Source: Strigamia acuminata
Lineage: Eukaryota; Arthropoda; Chilopoda; Geophilomorpha; Linotaeniidae
Length of the DNA: 60,000 nt
Assembly: GCA_949358305.1 (NCBI GenBank)
Contig: OX442321.1
Coordinates: forward strand, 6,289,605 to 6,349,604
Direction: 5' to 3'
Shown here: in pieces, positions 1 to 10,362 of the stretch
Position numbering within the stretch: the stretch's first letter is position 1
Layout: every line of letters begins with the position of its first letter
Translations under genes and position numbers: made by a program
Notes under the pieces: generated by a model
Told to the model about the DNA's origin: nothing
Database searches by the model: none
The model's input: the letters and a program-made list of their open reading frames with translations, nothing else

Positions 1-103
1 GATTAGGCTTACTCGGGCCACGTGGCTTTTTCTTCGTCGCTTCCGAATTCTTAAAATTTCGCATCTTCTGGGCAATTGTTATCGATGCTTGTGCCATGTC
101 CAT
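1..103 (-). CDS. 5' end of an unidentified minus-strand ORF, cut by the window edge
   Basis: An ATG at 103-101 opens a minus-strand frame that stays open to the first base of the window (34 codons). An in-frame TAA lies just upstream at 109-107, so this ATG is a plausible true start. The visible protein begins MDMAQASITIAQKM and becomes lysine-rich (ATKKKPRGPSKP), like a disordered, basic N-terminus. I do not recognise the family; it could be a host gene or the first ORF of a transposon. A GTAAGT donor-like sequence on the same strand at 168-163 could end an upstream untranslated exon, but I see no clear acceptor before the ATG. The function is unknown. Confidence 0.3.
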   Translation of the reverse strand, partial: MDMAQASITIAQKMRNFKNSEATKKKPRGPSKPN

Positions 104-483
104 TATTTAAAAAATAGATAGAAGATAAAAATAGCCGTAAAAACGAAAATAAGTTGGGAAAAACTTACTTTTTGAAGCGAGCTATAAAAAACGAGCTGAC
201 CTGTGGTCAGTAAAAATTGGACTGGTTGGGCCAGGTGCCTGAGGCTCATTTATGAGACACCACCTGGCGGTATTTTTCTTTAAACTACTGTATTTTAAGG
301 TACATAATTGGACAAGCCATAAGTAACATCATTTATTTGTTAATGTTATACAATTCAAATTGAGCGTGTCCCAACTGCGCACAGTAAAATGAAACTTTGA
401 TTGCTAAATCAAACAATTCACAGAACTTAAAATTCCCTTACAGTATTTCTATTAACTCCGCAAAACATAAGTATAATTCAATT
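104..483. other. Intergenic stretch with one hairpin; no gene seen
   Basis: AT-rich sequence between the minus-strand ORF at the left edge and the last exon of the Gr pseudogene. The only structure I see is the hairpin at 231-267. Confidence 0.5.
231..267. repeat. Imperfect hairpin with a nested palindrome
   Basis: CCAGGTG at 231-237 pairs with CACCTGG at 261-267. Inside it the perfect palindromic stem CTCAT-TT-ATGAG occupies 245-256. It could be a structured UTR element or a transposon terminus. It does not match the histone stem-loop consensus. Confidence 0.45.
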
Positions 484-1704
484 CTAATAAAGCACACTGA
501 CACAAGTTAGTACTGTGCCAGCCATCTGCAGTTTTAAAAGAAATTTAATATACCTAAAAACAAACTTATGCGAACAACTTACACCGAGAAAACTAGCAGC
601 ATTTAGCGTAAATAAACCTGATGCATTAATTCCAACATTGCAATTATTTAAACTTTGGCCAAAAAATTGATAATTGGTTGAAAAAATCCTTTGCGGAGTA
701 GACTGACCCAGTCAGGGAAGGAGGGAGCTGAGTGGTGTGGTGAGGAGAGAGAGAGAGTATTCAAGTAGCCTTGGAAAGAGAGTTTAGGGAGCACAGAGAG
801 AAGACGTGTGCTTGAGAGGTCCTGAGGCCAGCAAGGGCAGCAATGCCCGGTGCTGACTCCGCTCTCCTCCCATTCATCACTGCTATGCTCAGTAACATGG
901 CAATGGGCCTGTTACAGCCTCCATGAGTGGCTGCATGGGCTTTAGGTGAATACAGCAGAATGTTATGTGTTAAACCGACCTCATCACTCACGGGTTCAGG
1001 CCCTGTGTGTTACGAGTAGGTTGCTGGTGTGGCGTGCCTTCTAGGTACCGCCAACACGGGTTATGGGAACTCCGACCCTTAGACAACGGATTAAAAGCCA
1101 ACAACCAACAACCCGGAGTCCCTGTCTCCATTATTCACGTGAGGTCACGTCCCATCCATGGTATCCAGTCCCCAGGCTGCCATGGAGAAGACTGCCCCAT
1201 CACAACGGCTTTAATCGAGCGAATATCAAAACACAAATTGACAACAAGTTGAAAAATCCAAATGAGAATCAAAGGCGAGAAAACATCGCTGACCTCTCCA
1301 ACCAAACTAGAGATCTACGCATGTTGACCATGCAAATAGTTCAACTTTGAACACTCCAATGTCCGCAATTCTGCCTCCAATTGGCGATTAAACAGACAAA
1401 AATTCAAACTCAGTCCTCTGCACAAATGGATGAAATAAATGAACATTTAATCCAGACAAAAATAGGAGAATACCAAAACCACAAGATAATCAACTAAACT
1501 GATTAAATCCACGACAGAATTCAGAATCTTCATTTTCTCGTAAACTCTTTCGTACATTAGATTAAACATCGATTTGATTAATCCTATCATGTATTGATCA
1601 ATACTCATTACCAACACGGTGAGCAACAACACGCAAAAATAGATTTTTACACTTTTGTACAATTGTTTCAGTAGATCTGCAGCGGTAGACAAATTTCTCT
1701 TCTG
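484..1704 (-). pseudogene. Gustatory receptor pseudogene (inverted relative to the intact Gr)
   Basis: On the minus strand three blocks align with the intact Gr at 36843-38236. The block at about 1704-1190 matches the second half of exon 1 (for example MFIYFIHLCRGLSLNF against MFIYFAHLCQGLALNF, and FSPLILIWI against FSPLILLWI). The block at about 668-583 matches exon 3 (SGLFTLNAASFLG) and keeps a GTAAGT donor. The block at 525-484 matches exon 4 (MAGTVLTCVSVLY then stop). The gene is dead: in-frame stops lie at 1449-1447 (TAA) and 1317-1315 (TAG), exon 2 and the N-terminal half are missing, foreign sequence (about 690-1190) splits exon 1 from exon 3, and the C-terminal TY....Q motif has degraded. 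The family (7-TM, ligand-gated insect taste channels) follows from the intact paralogue. Similarity to the Gr ends abruptly near 1704, beside sequence that lies upstream of IR genes. Confidence 0.85.
690..1190. mobile_element. Unidentified insertion inside the Gr pseudogene
   Basis: This about 500-bp GC-richer block interrupts the minus-strand Gr pseudogene between the end of exon 1 homology (about 1190) and exon 3 homology (about 668). It includes a GA-rich run (about 740-760). I see no clear terminal repeats or target-site duplication and no convincing ORF, so the element class is unknown and both edges are approximate. Confidence 0.4.
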
Positions 1705-1737
1705 AGACAAACGACGACAGTGTAGAAAGAATAACAC

Positions 1738-2101
1738 ACTGCACAGTCAGGTCAATCAGATAATTAGCAAGAAATATGCAAGTTTAATAAAGTACAAACT
1801 AAAAGTAATCCATGATTATACAGGAGCAAGTTGAAAGCAGGAATAAAACCAATCTATATTGTTGACAGTTTACATTTTTTTCTGGTCATAAGCTGAAAGT
1901 TTTAGTATCGGAAGTTATGCAAGTAATGAAGTTAGGTGGGCGTGTAGCTTTATCATCGTAAAATAAAACTTAAATTTTATGACAAATTATACGTAAAAAG
2001 TTATTGCAAAAGTAAAATGTACTTGCTGCATTAGCATCAATACTCCTGGTGCTTGCTTATCCACAACAAAATACTCTTGCAATTTCAGTTAATTGTTGAT
2101 A
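1738..2101 (+). promoter_or_regulatory. Upstream region of IR-A, duplicated elsewhere in the window
   Basis: From AACACACTGCACAGT (about 1733) to the IR-A start codon this sequence is closely repeated at about 38490-38894, continuing at 45224-45306 after the BEL insertion. The last ~100 bp also resemble the sequence just upstream of IR-D (57170-57276). This marks it as the ancestral 5' flank and likely promoter of the IR-A/IR-D type genes. I see no confident core promoter motif. Confidence 0.5.
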
Positions 2102-5100
2102 ATGTATATTCTTGTACTCTTAGCTGTGTCACTTCACACATGTAAGTAAAATAATTTGAATATAAAACAAAATGTTTATACCTAAAAGCTGGAATTTAAA
2201 TTCAAGTGTCTTGTAAAAGTGAAAAGGCAACAAGTTTGCAATCCAACAGGATTGGATGTCCTCGTGTGACTTTACTTTCAACTGAAGGTACTTTACAAGT
2301 CACATTTTTATTTAATTCATATTTAATAAGGTTTCACTTTGTTAAACAGCGAGTCTAGCGAGACTTGATGCCAAGGTAAGACATTATCGACAAAATAATA
2401 AATTTGACTACCGGTAGTTAAATGCCGTTGAGCTGTGGGAGGTTTCTCTGTCACTGGTGATCAATAATTCAATATGATATTTTTACATTATAGACCAATT
2501 TAGGACAAAAATGGATAAAAATTGATGCTACTAATATTCAGCAAGGAAACCATCTTTTCAAATTAAGTTGTGACAATCAGTCTGTAGAGTATGTGTAAAT
2601 ATTAGTTTTGACGTAGAACTACTTATATGTAGAACTACTTATAAGATACGTCGTTTTTCGCACTAGGCAGCAAAACAGGCGGGTTGTAACGATCCGACGG
2701 GGGATTACAATGTTAGATTGACATTGAGAATGGGAATGACGTAGAGAACTGGAATGACAAACTAACAACAAAGATCAATACAATGCAATGCCATAAAACA
2801 AATAATAACAACAACAAAACCACAATCACAACTCATACATACTCATTAAATTAAACGAACAAAACATTCCTTCATCTCACTCCGGATGCAAATCTACAAT
2901 GCGGCACAGAAGGGACTGTGTCCCTTTACAATTATATTTATTTATAATTTGTTCATTTATAGAATAAAATAAATAAATTAAAATCTTTTCAGTCCCAAAC
3001 AAAGCCAACATTTGCAAAAGCCCGTACGGATAACAGCATTTCATGTATTTGTAGATGCAAGTAAATTTTTTATCCAATAGATTAATTTTAAATTAATGTT
3101 AACAGTTTCCACCAACTGTGACATTAAACAAATCGCTAACAATGGGAGGATATTATGGCCAACTGTTCAACGTTTTTAACACAAATTTTAATGTAAGGTA
3201 AAATATCAATAAATCAAAGGTCTCAATAAATTGGAGGAAAAAATGCATAAAATGCCAAAGTTTTGTAGTAAAAAATCAATTCCTTCATTGAATAGCTTTA
3301 AAATAATCAAATGTGAAGATGGTAAACATGGCGTAATTAAGAATGGAACCTGGACAGGAATGATAGGCGATGTGACAAAAGGGGTAGAAATTGTTAGATT
3401 CGGTGGAATAAAGTTCACAACTCACATACAAGATGAATAAACAAGTATAATGTTCCAAACTAATATCAAATTACACAGGTTGAGTACACACGCATTACAG
3501 CTTCATCGTATCAGTATAACAATTCCCATCATTCCTAGCAACAACAAAAGATAATCTCAAACAAGGTATAATTAAATAACAAACTCTCTAACAAATCCCC
3601 CTCTTGATATTATAATTGTACACTCATTAAAAATAAAAACATCACTTATAAATTATTCAAATATCATTGTTCATTAAAATGTCCATCACTTCTTTAATTT
3701 TCACTCCGGATAAATTCTTGGTTAGGAAATCTGCTAGTTGTTCTTCTCCGGGGACATGCACTGCTTCCAATCCTTCATTCTTGATTAAATCCTTGGCCAA
3801 ATTTACCCTTCGATTCAAAAATTTCGTCCGCATCTTGTGCGTGCCTTCTGTCATCATTGTTATTACATTCAAGCTATCGCAATAAATTTTTCCTTTTCCT
3901 TGTAATTCGTTCTTGCTTATATCTTCAATTAAATTCCTGTACCACATTGATTCTTTGACACCCTCCGTGAATGCTTCCAATTCACTTTCTGTGGTTGATT
4001 GTGCCACAAAACTCTGTTTCTTTGATTTCCAGTGAATCAAATCCTTTCCGTACAGAATTAAAACTCCCGAATACGATTTGCTGTCTGGGGTTTTGTCCCA
4101 ACTTGCGTCTGTAAAAACTTCCAATTCTTTTCCTTCACTTCCGTACGTCAAACCGTATTCAGCTGTCCCTTTAAGGTAACGAATTACTCTTTTCAATCCA
4201 TCCTCGTGGATTTGTCTTGGTTCCTGATTATATCTCGATAAGTTTCCCAAAGTAAAGCTTATATCTGGCCTGGTATGTGTCGCCAAATATAATAGTCTTC
4301 CTAATAGCTCTTGATACGCTTTCGCATCCACTTTTTCACTTTCTGCGCATTCGTCGATATTCTGGTTCGGTTCACCTGGGGATTTTGCTGGATTACACTT
4401 GTCCATGTTGTACATCTTCAGCAAGTTTTGTAGGTAAGCTTGTTGGTGCACTACAATTCTTCCTTCCAGCTGGTCTAATTGCATTCCCAGTACGGCCTTC
4501 GCATCTCCAATAGTGACTAAATTTACCGTTTTTCGCAACTTTTCCAAAATTTTGTTTTCATATGTTATGTCGCTAGCAACTGTTAACATGTCGTCTACGT
4601 GTAGCCCTATTATCATATATTCCACTTCTACAAATATATAATATAAGCATTCGTCATCTTTGGATTGTTGTAATCCGGTCGACTTCAGTATTTTGTCAAT
4701 TAGCTCATTCCAAGTTCGTCCACTTTGTTTCAGTCCATATATGCTTCGTATCAAAAAGCAAACTTCATCTTCTCTTCCTTTTTCCTTGAATCCATCGGGT
4801 TGTTCCATCCATATTTTTTCCTTCAATTTCGCGTTCAAATACGCTGTTTTTACATCGTGTAATCGCACACGTTTCCCACGCTTTGCTGCAAATGCAAATA
4901 TAAATCTCACTGATTCAATTCTAATCACTGGCGAGTATGTTTCTTCTACATCAACTCCATAAGTTTGAGCACATCCATTAGCAACCAATCTCGCTCTGTA
5001 TCTTCCCTCTGTTCCATCTTCATTTGGTTTGACTTTGTAAATCCATTTGCATTTTATCGTTTTTCTTGCTTTCTCTCTTTTTTCCAATTTCCATACACCC

Positions 5101-8100
5101 AATCTCTTCATTTCCATCATTTCTTCTCCCATTGCCTCGATCCATTTGTCTTTTTGATCACTGTTCATTGCCTCCTTGTATGTCTTTGGTATTTGAATTT
5201 CGTGTGTTGTCAATACAAATCCCTTTTCTTTTATTCTTTCAGATCTTCTTACTCCTTGTTTTTTCAATGCTTCTTCTTTTTTATTCTTTTCAATTTCGTG
5301 TTTTCTCTGCATTTCTTCCTTGGTTGTTCCTTTTGGTCTTCCTCTTTTTCCTTTTTCGTGATTCTCATTGTTTGTTGTATTCTGCTCATCATCATTTGGC
5401 ATCATGACGTTTCCTTCGTTTTCATGTTCTGCATTTTGAATCTCTGTGTTTTCTTCCTGAATTTCTTCCTCGTTTTCAGATGACACTATTCTATCCCCGT
5501 TGCTCCCTTCTTCTAGATCGGGTTCCTTTTGTTCATTAATGACCTCTTTTTCATCTGTTGACAAATCGATGGTTTCTTCGTCTTCCTCCTCCGAGCTGTC
5601 GTCCACTCTTGGTGTGTTTGTCTCAGCAATTTCTCCTTTGTTTTTCCATTTATGCATTCCCTTTGTGGTCTCATCAAATTTGACATCTGATGTTTCATGA
5701 ACTTTGTTCTTTTTAAAATCATATATGCGGTAGGCTTTCCTGTTTGTCGCATATCCAATAAAAATTCCCACACTGCATTTGTCTTCCAACTTTTTTCTGT
5801 GTCCTTTTCGTAACATGTACGCCGTGCATCCAAATTTTTTGAAATATGCCACGCTTGGCTTGTAGTCTGACCACACTTCTTCCGGCGTCAATCCGTGTAT
5901 TTTGGTTACACAATGATTTCGAATTTTCATCGCTGTAAGTGCCGCCTCGCCCCAAAAATATTTCGGCAATTCTGAGTCCTTTAGTAAACACCGGATCATT
6001 TCCATTATTGTCCTGTTTTGTCTTTCAACAATGCCATTGCTCTCGGGCGTGAACGCTGTCGTCAATTGGTGATGTATGCCTCTCTCATTTAACCAATGTT
6101 CAAAACCGTCCGACGTAAATTCTCCCCCGTTGTCAGATCTCAGAAATTTCACTTTCTTTTCTTTCTGTCTCTCCCATTTTTCAATTTGCGTTTTTATGGC
6201 TTCTTCTGCTCCATTTTTCCTTTCTAACAGCGAAATGTTGATTTTTCTGGAAAAATCATCGACCATTATCATAATGTATTTTTTCCCAGTTGGGGTTTTA
6301 GGTTTGAGCGGCCCCATCAAGTCCACGTGAATCAATTCAAGCACCGTTTTTGACTGTCTATCTGTGATTGTCTTGTGCGTTTTTCTTGTCAGTTTGCTGG
6401 TGATGCAGACGTCACATATTTGCCCTTCTTCTCTGTCCTTGCACTCTATCCCCCTCACGATATTTTTCGTCTTCATCTCGCTAATTGCGCCGAAATTTAC
6501 GTGTCCCATCCTTTCGTGCCATGTTTTAATTTTTTCATGGGCTATCAGTCCTCTCTCTCTTGGCATCAGTTGGGTTTTTATCACGTATCTGTCTCCAATC
6601 CTTTCTCCAAACATTGCGTATTTGTTGCATGTCATCTTCATTTCATTTTCGTGAGCAATTCGAACTTTTTCCTTGTCGTACACAACAATAAATCCTTTAT
6701 CCGTCATTTTCGGCACTGACAACAGATTTTCTGTAATATTTGGTATATACAGAACATTTGTTAATAAAGTCTCAATTTTTCCCTCGTCTTGACTGACTCT
6801 GATGTCTCCAATGGCTTCCGTGTTTGTTACTCCCGACGCTGTTTCTATTTCTCTGCAGTCATCTCGTGCATTCATCAACCAGTCTCGTTCTCGTGTAATG
6901 TGGCTAGTCGCGCCAGAGTCGGATGTCCATTCAATCTGTTGTTCATTCGTTTCGGTCTCTGTTGTTTTTTCTCTCACCATCAAGGTTCTTTCCATTTTCG
7001 TCCCATTTTCATTTTTTTCACAGTGGCACACCTTGATTTTTCGTCCGGTTGACACGAGTGATTTGCGCGGAATTAATTCTCCATCTCTGTCTCGTTTGAA
7101 TTCCGTTTTCCATATTTTCTCTTCTATTTCATCGCAAATGTGCTCCGTTTTTATTTCTCTCGCGGTCATTAGGTTTTCTTTTGGTCCTTTTCCTTTCCCG
7201 CGATGTCCACTCGTTCCACGTCCTCTCCCACGACCTCTGCTGGCATTGTTTTCTGTTTTCTTTTCGTCTCTGCAATCTGCGCTGATATGACCCATTCGCC
7301 CACAATTGTAGCATTTTGGTCTGCTTCTACAGTCCTTTTTATAATGCCCTTTGCCTGAGCAATTATAACACACGATGTTTTTGAATTCTCTTGCTTTGTG
7401 AACATTTTCTGTGGGTTTTCTTTCATTGTTTTGTTTCTCTCCCTCACACAGTTTCAGTCCACTTCTCAAATCGGCCATTTTTATGTCTGTTTGAAAATTC
7501 AGCGCTTCTCTGGCATTCTGGAACTCTCTCCTCAGTCCGTTTTTTATATGAAAAATCAATTCGGTTTCTTCCATCTTTCCTCCAGCCTGCAAAAAACACT
7601 GCCTGAGTCCCTGTGCTCTGTTGCAATACTCGTCAATGTTCTCATTTTTCTCCATTTTGATGTGGGTCACCTCGTGATGCGCTTCCAGTTTTGTTCTCTC
7701 TGCGGTGCTTTGCATGTCTGTTTTTATTTGTTCCCACAAAGTTTTTGCATTCCGTTCATGCATGTAAATCATTTGTTTTGACTCACACATGTTATCAATC
7801 ATTATCATTTTTGCTTTGGCATTCATATCATCATATGCATTCCACTTCTTGTCAGCATCATCTCCTTTCACCTGACTTTGAGGTGGTTCATCCTCTAATA
7901 TCACACTTTTCCATAATTTTTTGCCTCTTAATCTGTCCTCCAATCTGCACGCCCACAAAGCATAGTTGCTGTCGGTGAGAGCGGGAATTCCTCCTCTATT
8001 GTCGTTTGGTGGCGCCATCTTGTGTTCGGAATCGCTACTATCACTGCTTTCACTTAACGTACTGTTTTGTGTGTTTCTGCTTTCACTGCTGTCCGTGTTT

Positions 8101-9727
8101 TCTTCTTCACTACTTTCGGTGCTTTCTTCTTCACTGCTTGGTAGTTTGATATTCTCCTCTCCTATTCCTTGTTGTTTCCAAAAATTCATTCACACGCTGC
8201 TCGTTGCACTGATTGGTTTCGGTTTTCGTATCGCTGCTCAAAATGTTTTTCTATTCACTTCTCAGTGCTAAGAACACTAACCGGCCTCTGCTACCATGTT
8301 AGATTCGGTGGAATAAAGTTCACAACTCACATACAAGATGAATAAACAAGTATAATGTTCCAAACTAATATCAAATTACACAGGTTGAGTACACACGCAT
8401 TACAGCTTCATCGTATCAGTATAACAATTCCCATCATTCCTAGCAACAACAAAAGATAATCTCAAACAAGGTATAATTAAATAACAAACTCTCTAACAGA
8501 AATTTCATATTAATCGAACACAATTAAATTTAAACTTACTGTTTAATGTCATCAAGTTTAATGTTTGCTACTAGGGAGCTGATATTGCGCCTGACTTAAC
8601 TTTGACCAAAGAGAGAGTTGGTCATGTAAAGTTTTCATCACAATTGTTTCCAATCCAAGCAGATCTAGTGTTCAGAAAATTAAATACACGCACCTGGAAT
8701 TACACTTTCTATTTGCAGACGTGTAGTGTTGAAATGTGGCTGTGTATATTCGCAGTCAGTATGACAGTTATTCTAGTCAAAGTTTCAGCAGAAATCCTTT
8801 CAACAAGAAAAAATCTAATGAGTTGTTTCCCGAATTTCATCAACGAGTTGCAACTTTGGTGGCCAATTGTGTTAGTAGGTATGACTAGTGCAATTAACTT
8901 AGGATAATGTAAATACATTGAAATGTTTCACGTTAATTTCATGTAGCCAATATAAATAGTTTCTTACTGAAGTCCATGAAACCTTTTCTTTTCATCTACA
9001 TCATTTTTTCAATGTTGATATGGATATGTTACACTTCTGAGTTAACTTCTTTCCTGGCAACAGTAGACGAAAAACTTCCTTTTACTTCGCTTGAAGATAT
9101 GCTTGACAACACAGATTATTTGCCTCTGATTTTGGAGGGTACCCAATACGAAGAAATGTTTAAGGTATAAGTATTATGATGCACCATTCGTAGTTTTCAG
9201 TTAGTAGAACCCTATATTTTAATAGAAGCCACCCTACGAAAACAAGAATGTGATAAAAGTTAAAACAATAACAGACGGGCTTAACAAAGTTTATAGCGGA
9301 AAGGTTTCAATGATATATTCTCTCCTAATTCTTCAACATTATATTGGTAGCAATTGCAGTTTTGCTATTGCACCGCGTTATATCAGCAGAATATCTAAAT
9401 CATTAGCATATTCAAACCAGTTTGCTCATGTGGAATATTTCAATTCCAAGTAAATAATTTTTGTATACGGACCTAAAACTAAGATTACGAGTAGAAAACA
9501 GTTATATCATGCTTTTCTTATACAGAATTTTATTACTAAAGCAAGCTGGAATTTTGTCAGTTGTGCATAAACGTTCCATTCCTCGCATTGAAAGCTGTTC
9601 AGAAAATCCATTCAATCCCATTTCGTTTGGCCAAATAATTGGACCAGCCATATTAATTCTGGCTGCGATTTTGATATCTTTAGTTTTGGGACTAATCGAA
9701 TTGCTTGTTTATAAATTTATCATGTAA
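2102..9727 (+). CDS. IR-A: divergent ionotropic receptor, 11 exons, intron 7 enlarged by Copia
   Basis: Predicted exons: 2102-2141, 2207-2287, 2350-2375, 2494-2588, 2993-3044, 3106-3197, 3296-3383, 8575-8878, 8947-9164, 9226-9449, 9526-9727. They total 1422 nt (473 aa plus stop), with GT-AG junctions. IRs are glutamate-receptor-related ligand-gated cation channels of chemosensory dendrites. Exon 1 encodes a signal peptide (MYILVLLAVSLH). Exons 3-8 form ligand-binding lobe S1, with NGTWTGMIGD, GADIA and TLTKERVGHVKFSS; the last keeps the Thr/Arg spacing of the iGluR ligand-binding loop. M1 is near residues 212-228 (MWLCIFAVSMTVILVKV) and the pore loop follows. M3 in exon 9 carries SYTANLAAF-like CYTSELTSFLA. 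Exon 10 is S2 and exon 11 holds M4 (IIGPAILILAAILISLVLG). There is no large amino-terminal domain, as in divergent IRs. The frame is intact. Expression depends on splicing across a roughly 5.2-kb intron that contains an antisense Copia. The ligand is unknown. Confidence 0.85.
3392..3593 (-). repeat. Copia 3' LTR
   Basis: 202 bp, apparently identical to the copy at 8297-8498. In element orientation this is the downstream LTR. A purine tract lies directly next to it (3594-3607). Confidence 0.93.
3594..3607 (-). promoter_or_regulatory. Copia polypurine tract
   Basis: On the minus strand AAGAGGGGGATT abuts the 3' LTR. This is the expected place and composition for the primer of plus-strand DNA synthesis. 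Confidence 0.7.
3657..8189 (-). CDS. Copia Gag-Pol polyprotein (1510 aa)
   Basis: A single uninterrupted ORF. The N-terminus is very rich in Ser/Glu (about residues 15-55). Then come a UBN2-type Gag (about 65-250) and two CCHC zinc knuckles (CYNCSGKGHYKKDC and CYNCGRMGHISADC). The aspartic protease has DSGATSH. The integrase has the pre-integrase motif HERMGHVNFG, CDVCITSK, HVDLMGP, SDNGGEF and the E in ESNGIVERQNR. The reverse transcriptase carries LHVDDML, and RNase H begins FTDASW and ends with the typical LADFLTKNL. Integrase before reverse transcriptase is the Copia order. The ATG at 8189-8187 is close to the 5' LTR. All catalytic motifs I looked for are present. The gene is transcribed from the element's own LTR, antisense to IR-A. 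Confidence 0.95.
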   Translation of the reverse strand: MNFWKQQGIGEENIKLPSSEEESTESSEEENTDSSESRNTQNSTLSESSDSSDSEHKMAPPNDNRGGIPALTDSNYALWACRLEDRLRGKKLWKSVILEDEPPQSQVKGDDADKKWNAYDDMNAKAKMIMIDNMCESKQMIYMHERNAKTLWEQIKTDMQSTAERTKLEAHHEVTHIKMEKNENIDEYCNRAQGLRQCFLQAGGKMEETELIFHIKNGLRREFQNAREALNFQTDIKMADLRSGLKLCEGEKQNNERKPTENVHKAREFKNIVCYNCSGKGHYKKDCRSRPKCYNCGRMGHISADCRDEKKTENNASRGRGRGRGTSGHRGKGKGPKENLMTAREIKTEHICDEIEEKIWKTEFKRDRDGELIPRKSLVSTGRKIKVCHCEKNENGTKMERTLMVREKTTETETNEQQIEWTSDSGATSHITRERDWLMNARDDCREIETASGVTNTEAIGDIRVSQDEGKIETLLTNVLYIPNITENLLSVPKMTDKGFIVVYDKEKVRIAHENEMKMTCNKYAMFGERIGDRYVIKTQLMPRERGLIAHEKIKTWHERMGHVNFGAISEMKTKNIVRGIECKDREEGQICDVCITSKLTRKTHKTITDRQSKTVLELIHVDLMGPLKPKTPTGKKYIMIMVDDFSRKINISLLERKNGAEEAIKTQIEKWERQKEKKVKFLRSDNGGEFTSDGFEHWLNERGIHHQLTTAFTPESNGIVERQNRTIMEMIRCLLKDSELPKYFWGEAALTAMKIRNHCVTKIHGLTPEEVWSDYKPSVAYFKKFGCTAYMLRKGHRKKLEDKCSVGIFIGYATNRKAYRIYDFKKNKVHETSDVKFDETTKGMHKWKNKGEIAETNTPRVDDSSEEEDEETIDLSTDEKEVINEQKEPDLEEGSNGDRIVSSENEEEIQEENTEIQNAEHENEGNVMMPNDDEQNTTNNENHEKGKRGRPKGTTKEEMQRKHEIEKNKKEEALKKQGVRRSERIKEKGFVLTTHEIQIPKTYKEAMNSDQKDKWIEAMGEEMMEMKRLGVWKLEKREKARKTIKCKWIYKVKPNEDGTEGRYRARLVANGCAQTYGVDVEETYSPVIRIESVRFIFAFAAKRGKRVRLHDVKTAYLNAKLKEKIWMEQPDGFKEKGREDEVCFLIRSIYGLKQSGRTWNELIDKILKSTGLQQSKDDECLYYIFVEVEYMIIGLHVDDMLTVASDITYENKILEKLRKTVNLVTIGDAKAVLGMQLDQLEGRIVVHQQAYLQNLLKMYNMDKCNPAKSPGEPNQNIDECAESEKVDAKAYQELLGRLLYLATHTRPDISFTLGNLSRYNQEPRQIHEDGLKRVIRYLKGTAEYGLTYGSEGKELEVFTDASWDKTPDSKSYSGVLILYGKDLIHWKSKKQSFVAQSTTESELEAFTEGVKESMWYRNLIEDISKNELQGKGKIYCDSLNVITMMTEGTHKMRTKFLNRRVNLAKDLIKNEGLEAVHVPGEEQLADFLTKNLSGVKIKEVMDILMNNDI
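8285..8296 (-). promoter_or_regulatory. Copia primer-binding site (initiator tRNA-Met type)
   Basis: The plus strand reads CCTCTGCTACCA directly against the 5' LTR. This is the 3' end of the eukaryotic initiator methionine tRNA including CCA; the match is 12 nt and then stops. Use of initiator tRNA-Met is typical of Ty1/Copia elements. Confidence 0.75.
8297..8498 (-). repeat. Copia 5' LTR
   Basis: 202 bp, apparently identical to 3392-3593; carries the element promoter. The GAAAT target duplication follows at 8499-8503. Confidence 0.93.
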
Positions 9728-9730
9728 AGC

Positions 9731-10127
9731 TAGGTTCACTCTTGTGTTCTTCACATTAGGGGCGACGCAATGCAACGCAAGGAAAAATTAGTCAAATGCA
9801 AGACTGTAGGGCACGTGTGAACAGAGCTAAAATAATTGATGTTTTGTCTGGCCAATCAGATGGGTTTAATGAAACCAGGAATTGGATCTTATTCTAGAAA
9901 TAATTCCAGAATCAGATAATGGCGGCCTGTTTGCGTGTGGCAAAGTCTCGCCAACCAGACGTGAATCGACAAGAGTTGGAGTCGATCGTGATTGGTTGGC
10001 CGCAATACCTTTCCTTGCGTTGCGTCGGTTACTTCAACTTGTAGTTGAAGCAGGAATTGGCGTCAACACAAGCAGCTTACGTTGCATCAGTTTTCTTGCA
10101 TCTAATGTGAACACAAGTGTGAACCTA
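9731..10127 (+). mobile_element. MITE with TAGGTTCAC termini, copy 1
   Basis: About 397 bp with terminal inverted repeats of about 25 bp (left TAGGTTCACTCTTGTGTTC, right ending GTGTGAACCTA). It lies directly behind the IR-A stop codon. A second copy in the opposite orientation lies at 30254-30648. There is no coding capacity beyond chance ORFs, so it is a non-autonomous DNA transposon. The target duplication may be TA; the class is not assigned. Confidence 0.8.
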
Positions 10128-10137
10128 TAGCTTAAGG

Positions 10138-10362
10138 TTAAAATAAATCTGCACATTTTCAAAATAAATCTGCACATTTTCAAAATAAATCTGCACATTT
10201 TCCAAATAAATCTGCACATTTTCCAAATAAATCTGCACATTTTCCAAATAAATCTGCACATTTTCCAAATAAATCTGCACATTTTCCAAATAAATCTGCA
10301 CATTTTCCAAATAAATCTGCACATTTTCAAAATAAATCTGCACATTTTTAAAATAAATCTGC
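10138..10362. repeat. 21-bp minisatellite behind IR-A, about 11 copies
   Basis: Head-to-tail copies of AAATAAATCTGCACATTTTC plus one A. The middle copies carry a variant with CC in place of CA at the unit junction. The 21-bp period gives long open frames on both strands (KMCRFIL-type repeats) that are an arithmetic artefact. The same array follows IR-B and IR-C. Confidence 0.95.

Larger units (their letters stand above)
3392..8498 (-). mobile_element. Complete Ty1/Copia LTR retrotransposon in intron 7 of IR-A
   Basis: Two 202-bp LTRs (3392-3593 and 8297-8498) looked identical by eye, begin TGTTAG and end TAACA, and enclose one long minus-strand ORF. A perfect 5-bp target-site duplication GAAAT flanks it (3387-3391 and 8499-8503). 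IR-B and IR-C have the uninterrupted intron at the matching place, which confirms both edges. Identical LTRs, an open polyprotein, a primer-binding site and a purine tract suggest a very recent, possibly still competent insertion. Confidence 0.95.

Noticed and set aside
1007-1350. Small plus-strand ORFs of 81 and 95 aa
   Set aside because: They overlap the minus-strand Gr pseudogene and its insertion. No motif, no splice context.
3231-3440. Separate small gene of 69 aa at the left Copia border
   Set aside because: It is exon 7 of IR-A read through its donor into the LTR.
4965-5483. Hydrophobic plus-strand ORF inside Copia
   Set aside because: Shadow of the antisense polyprotein; the hydrophobicity reflects the complement of Glu/Lys-rich codons.
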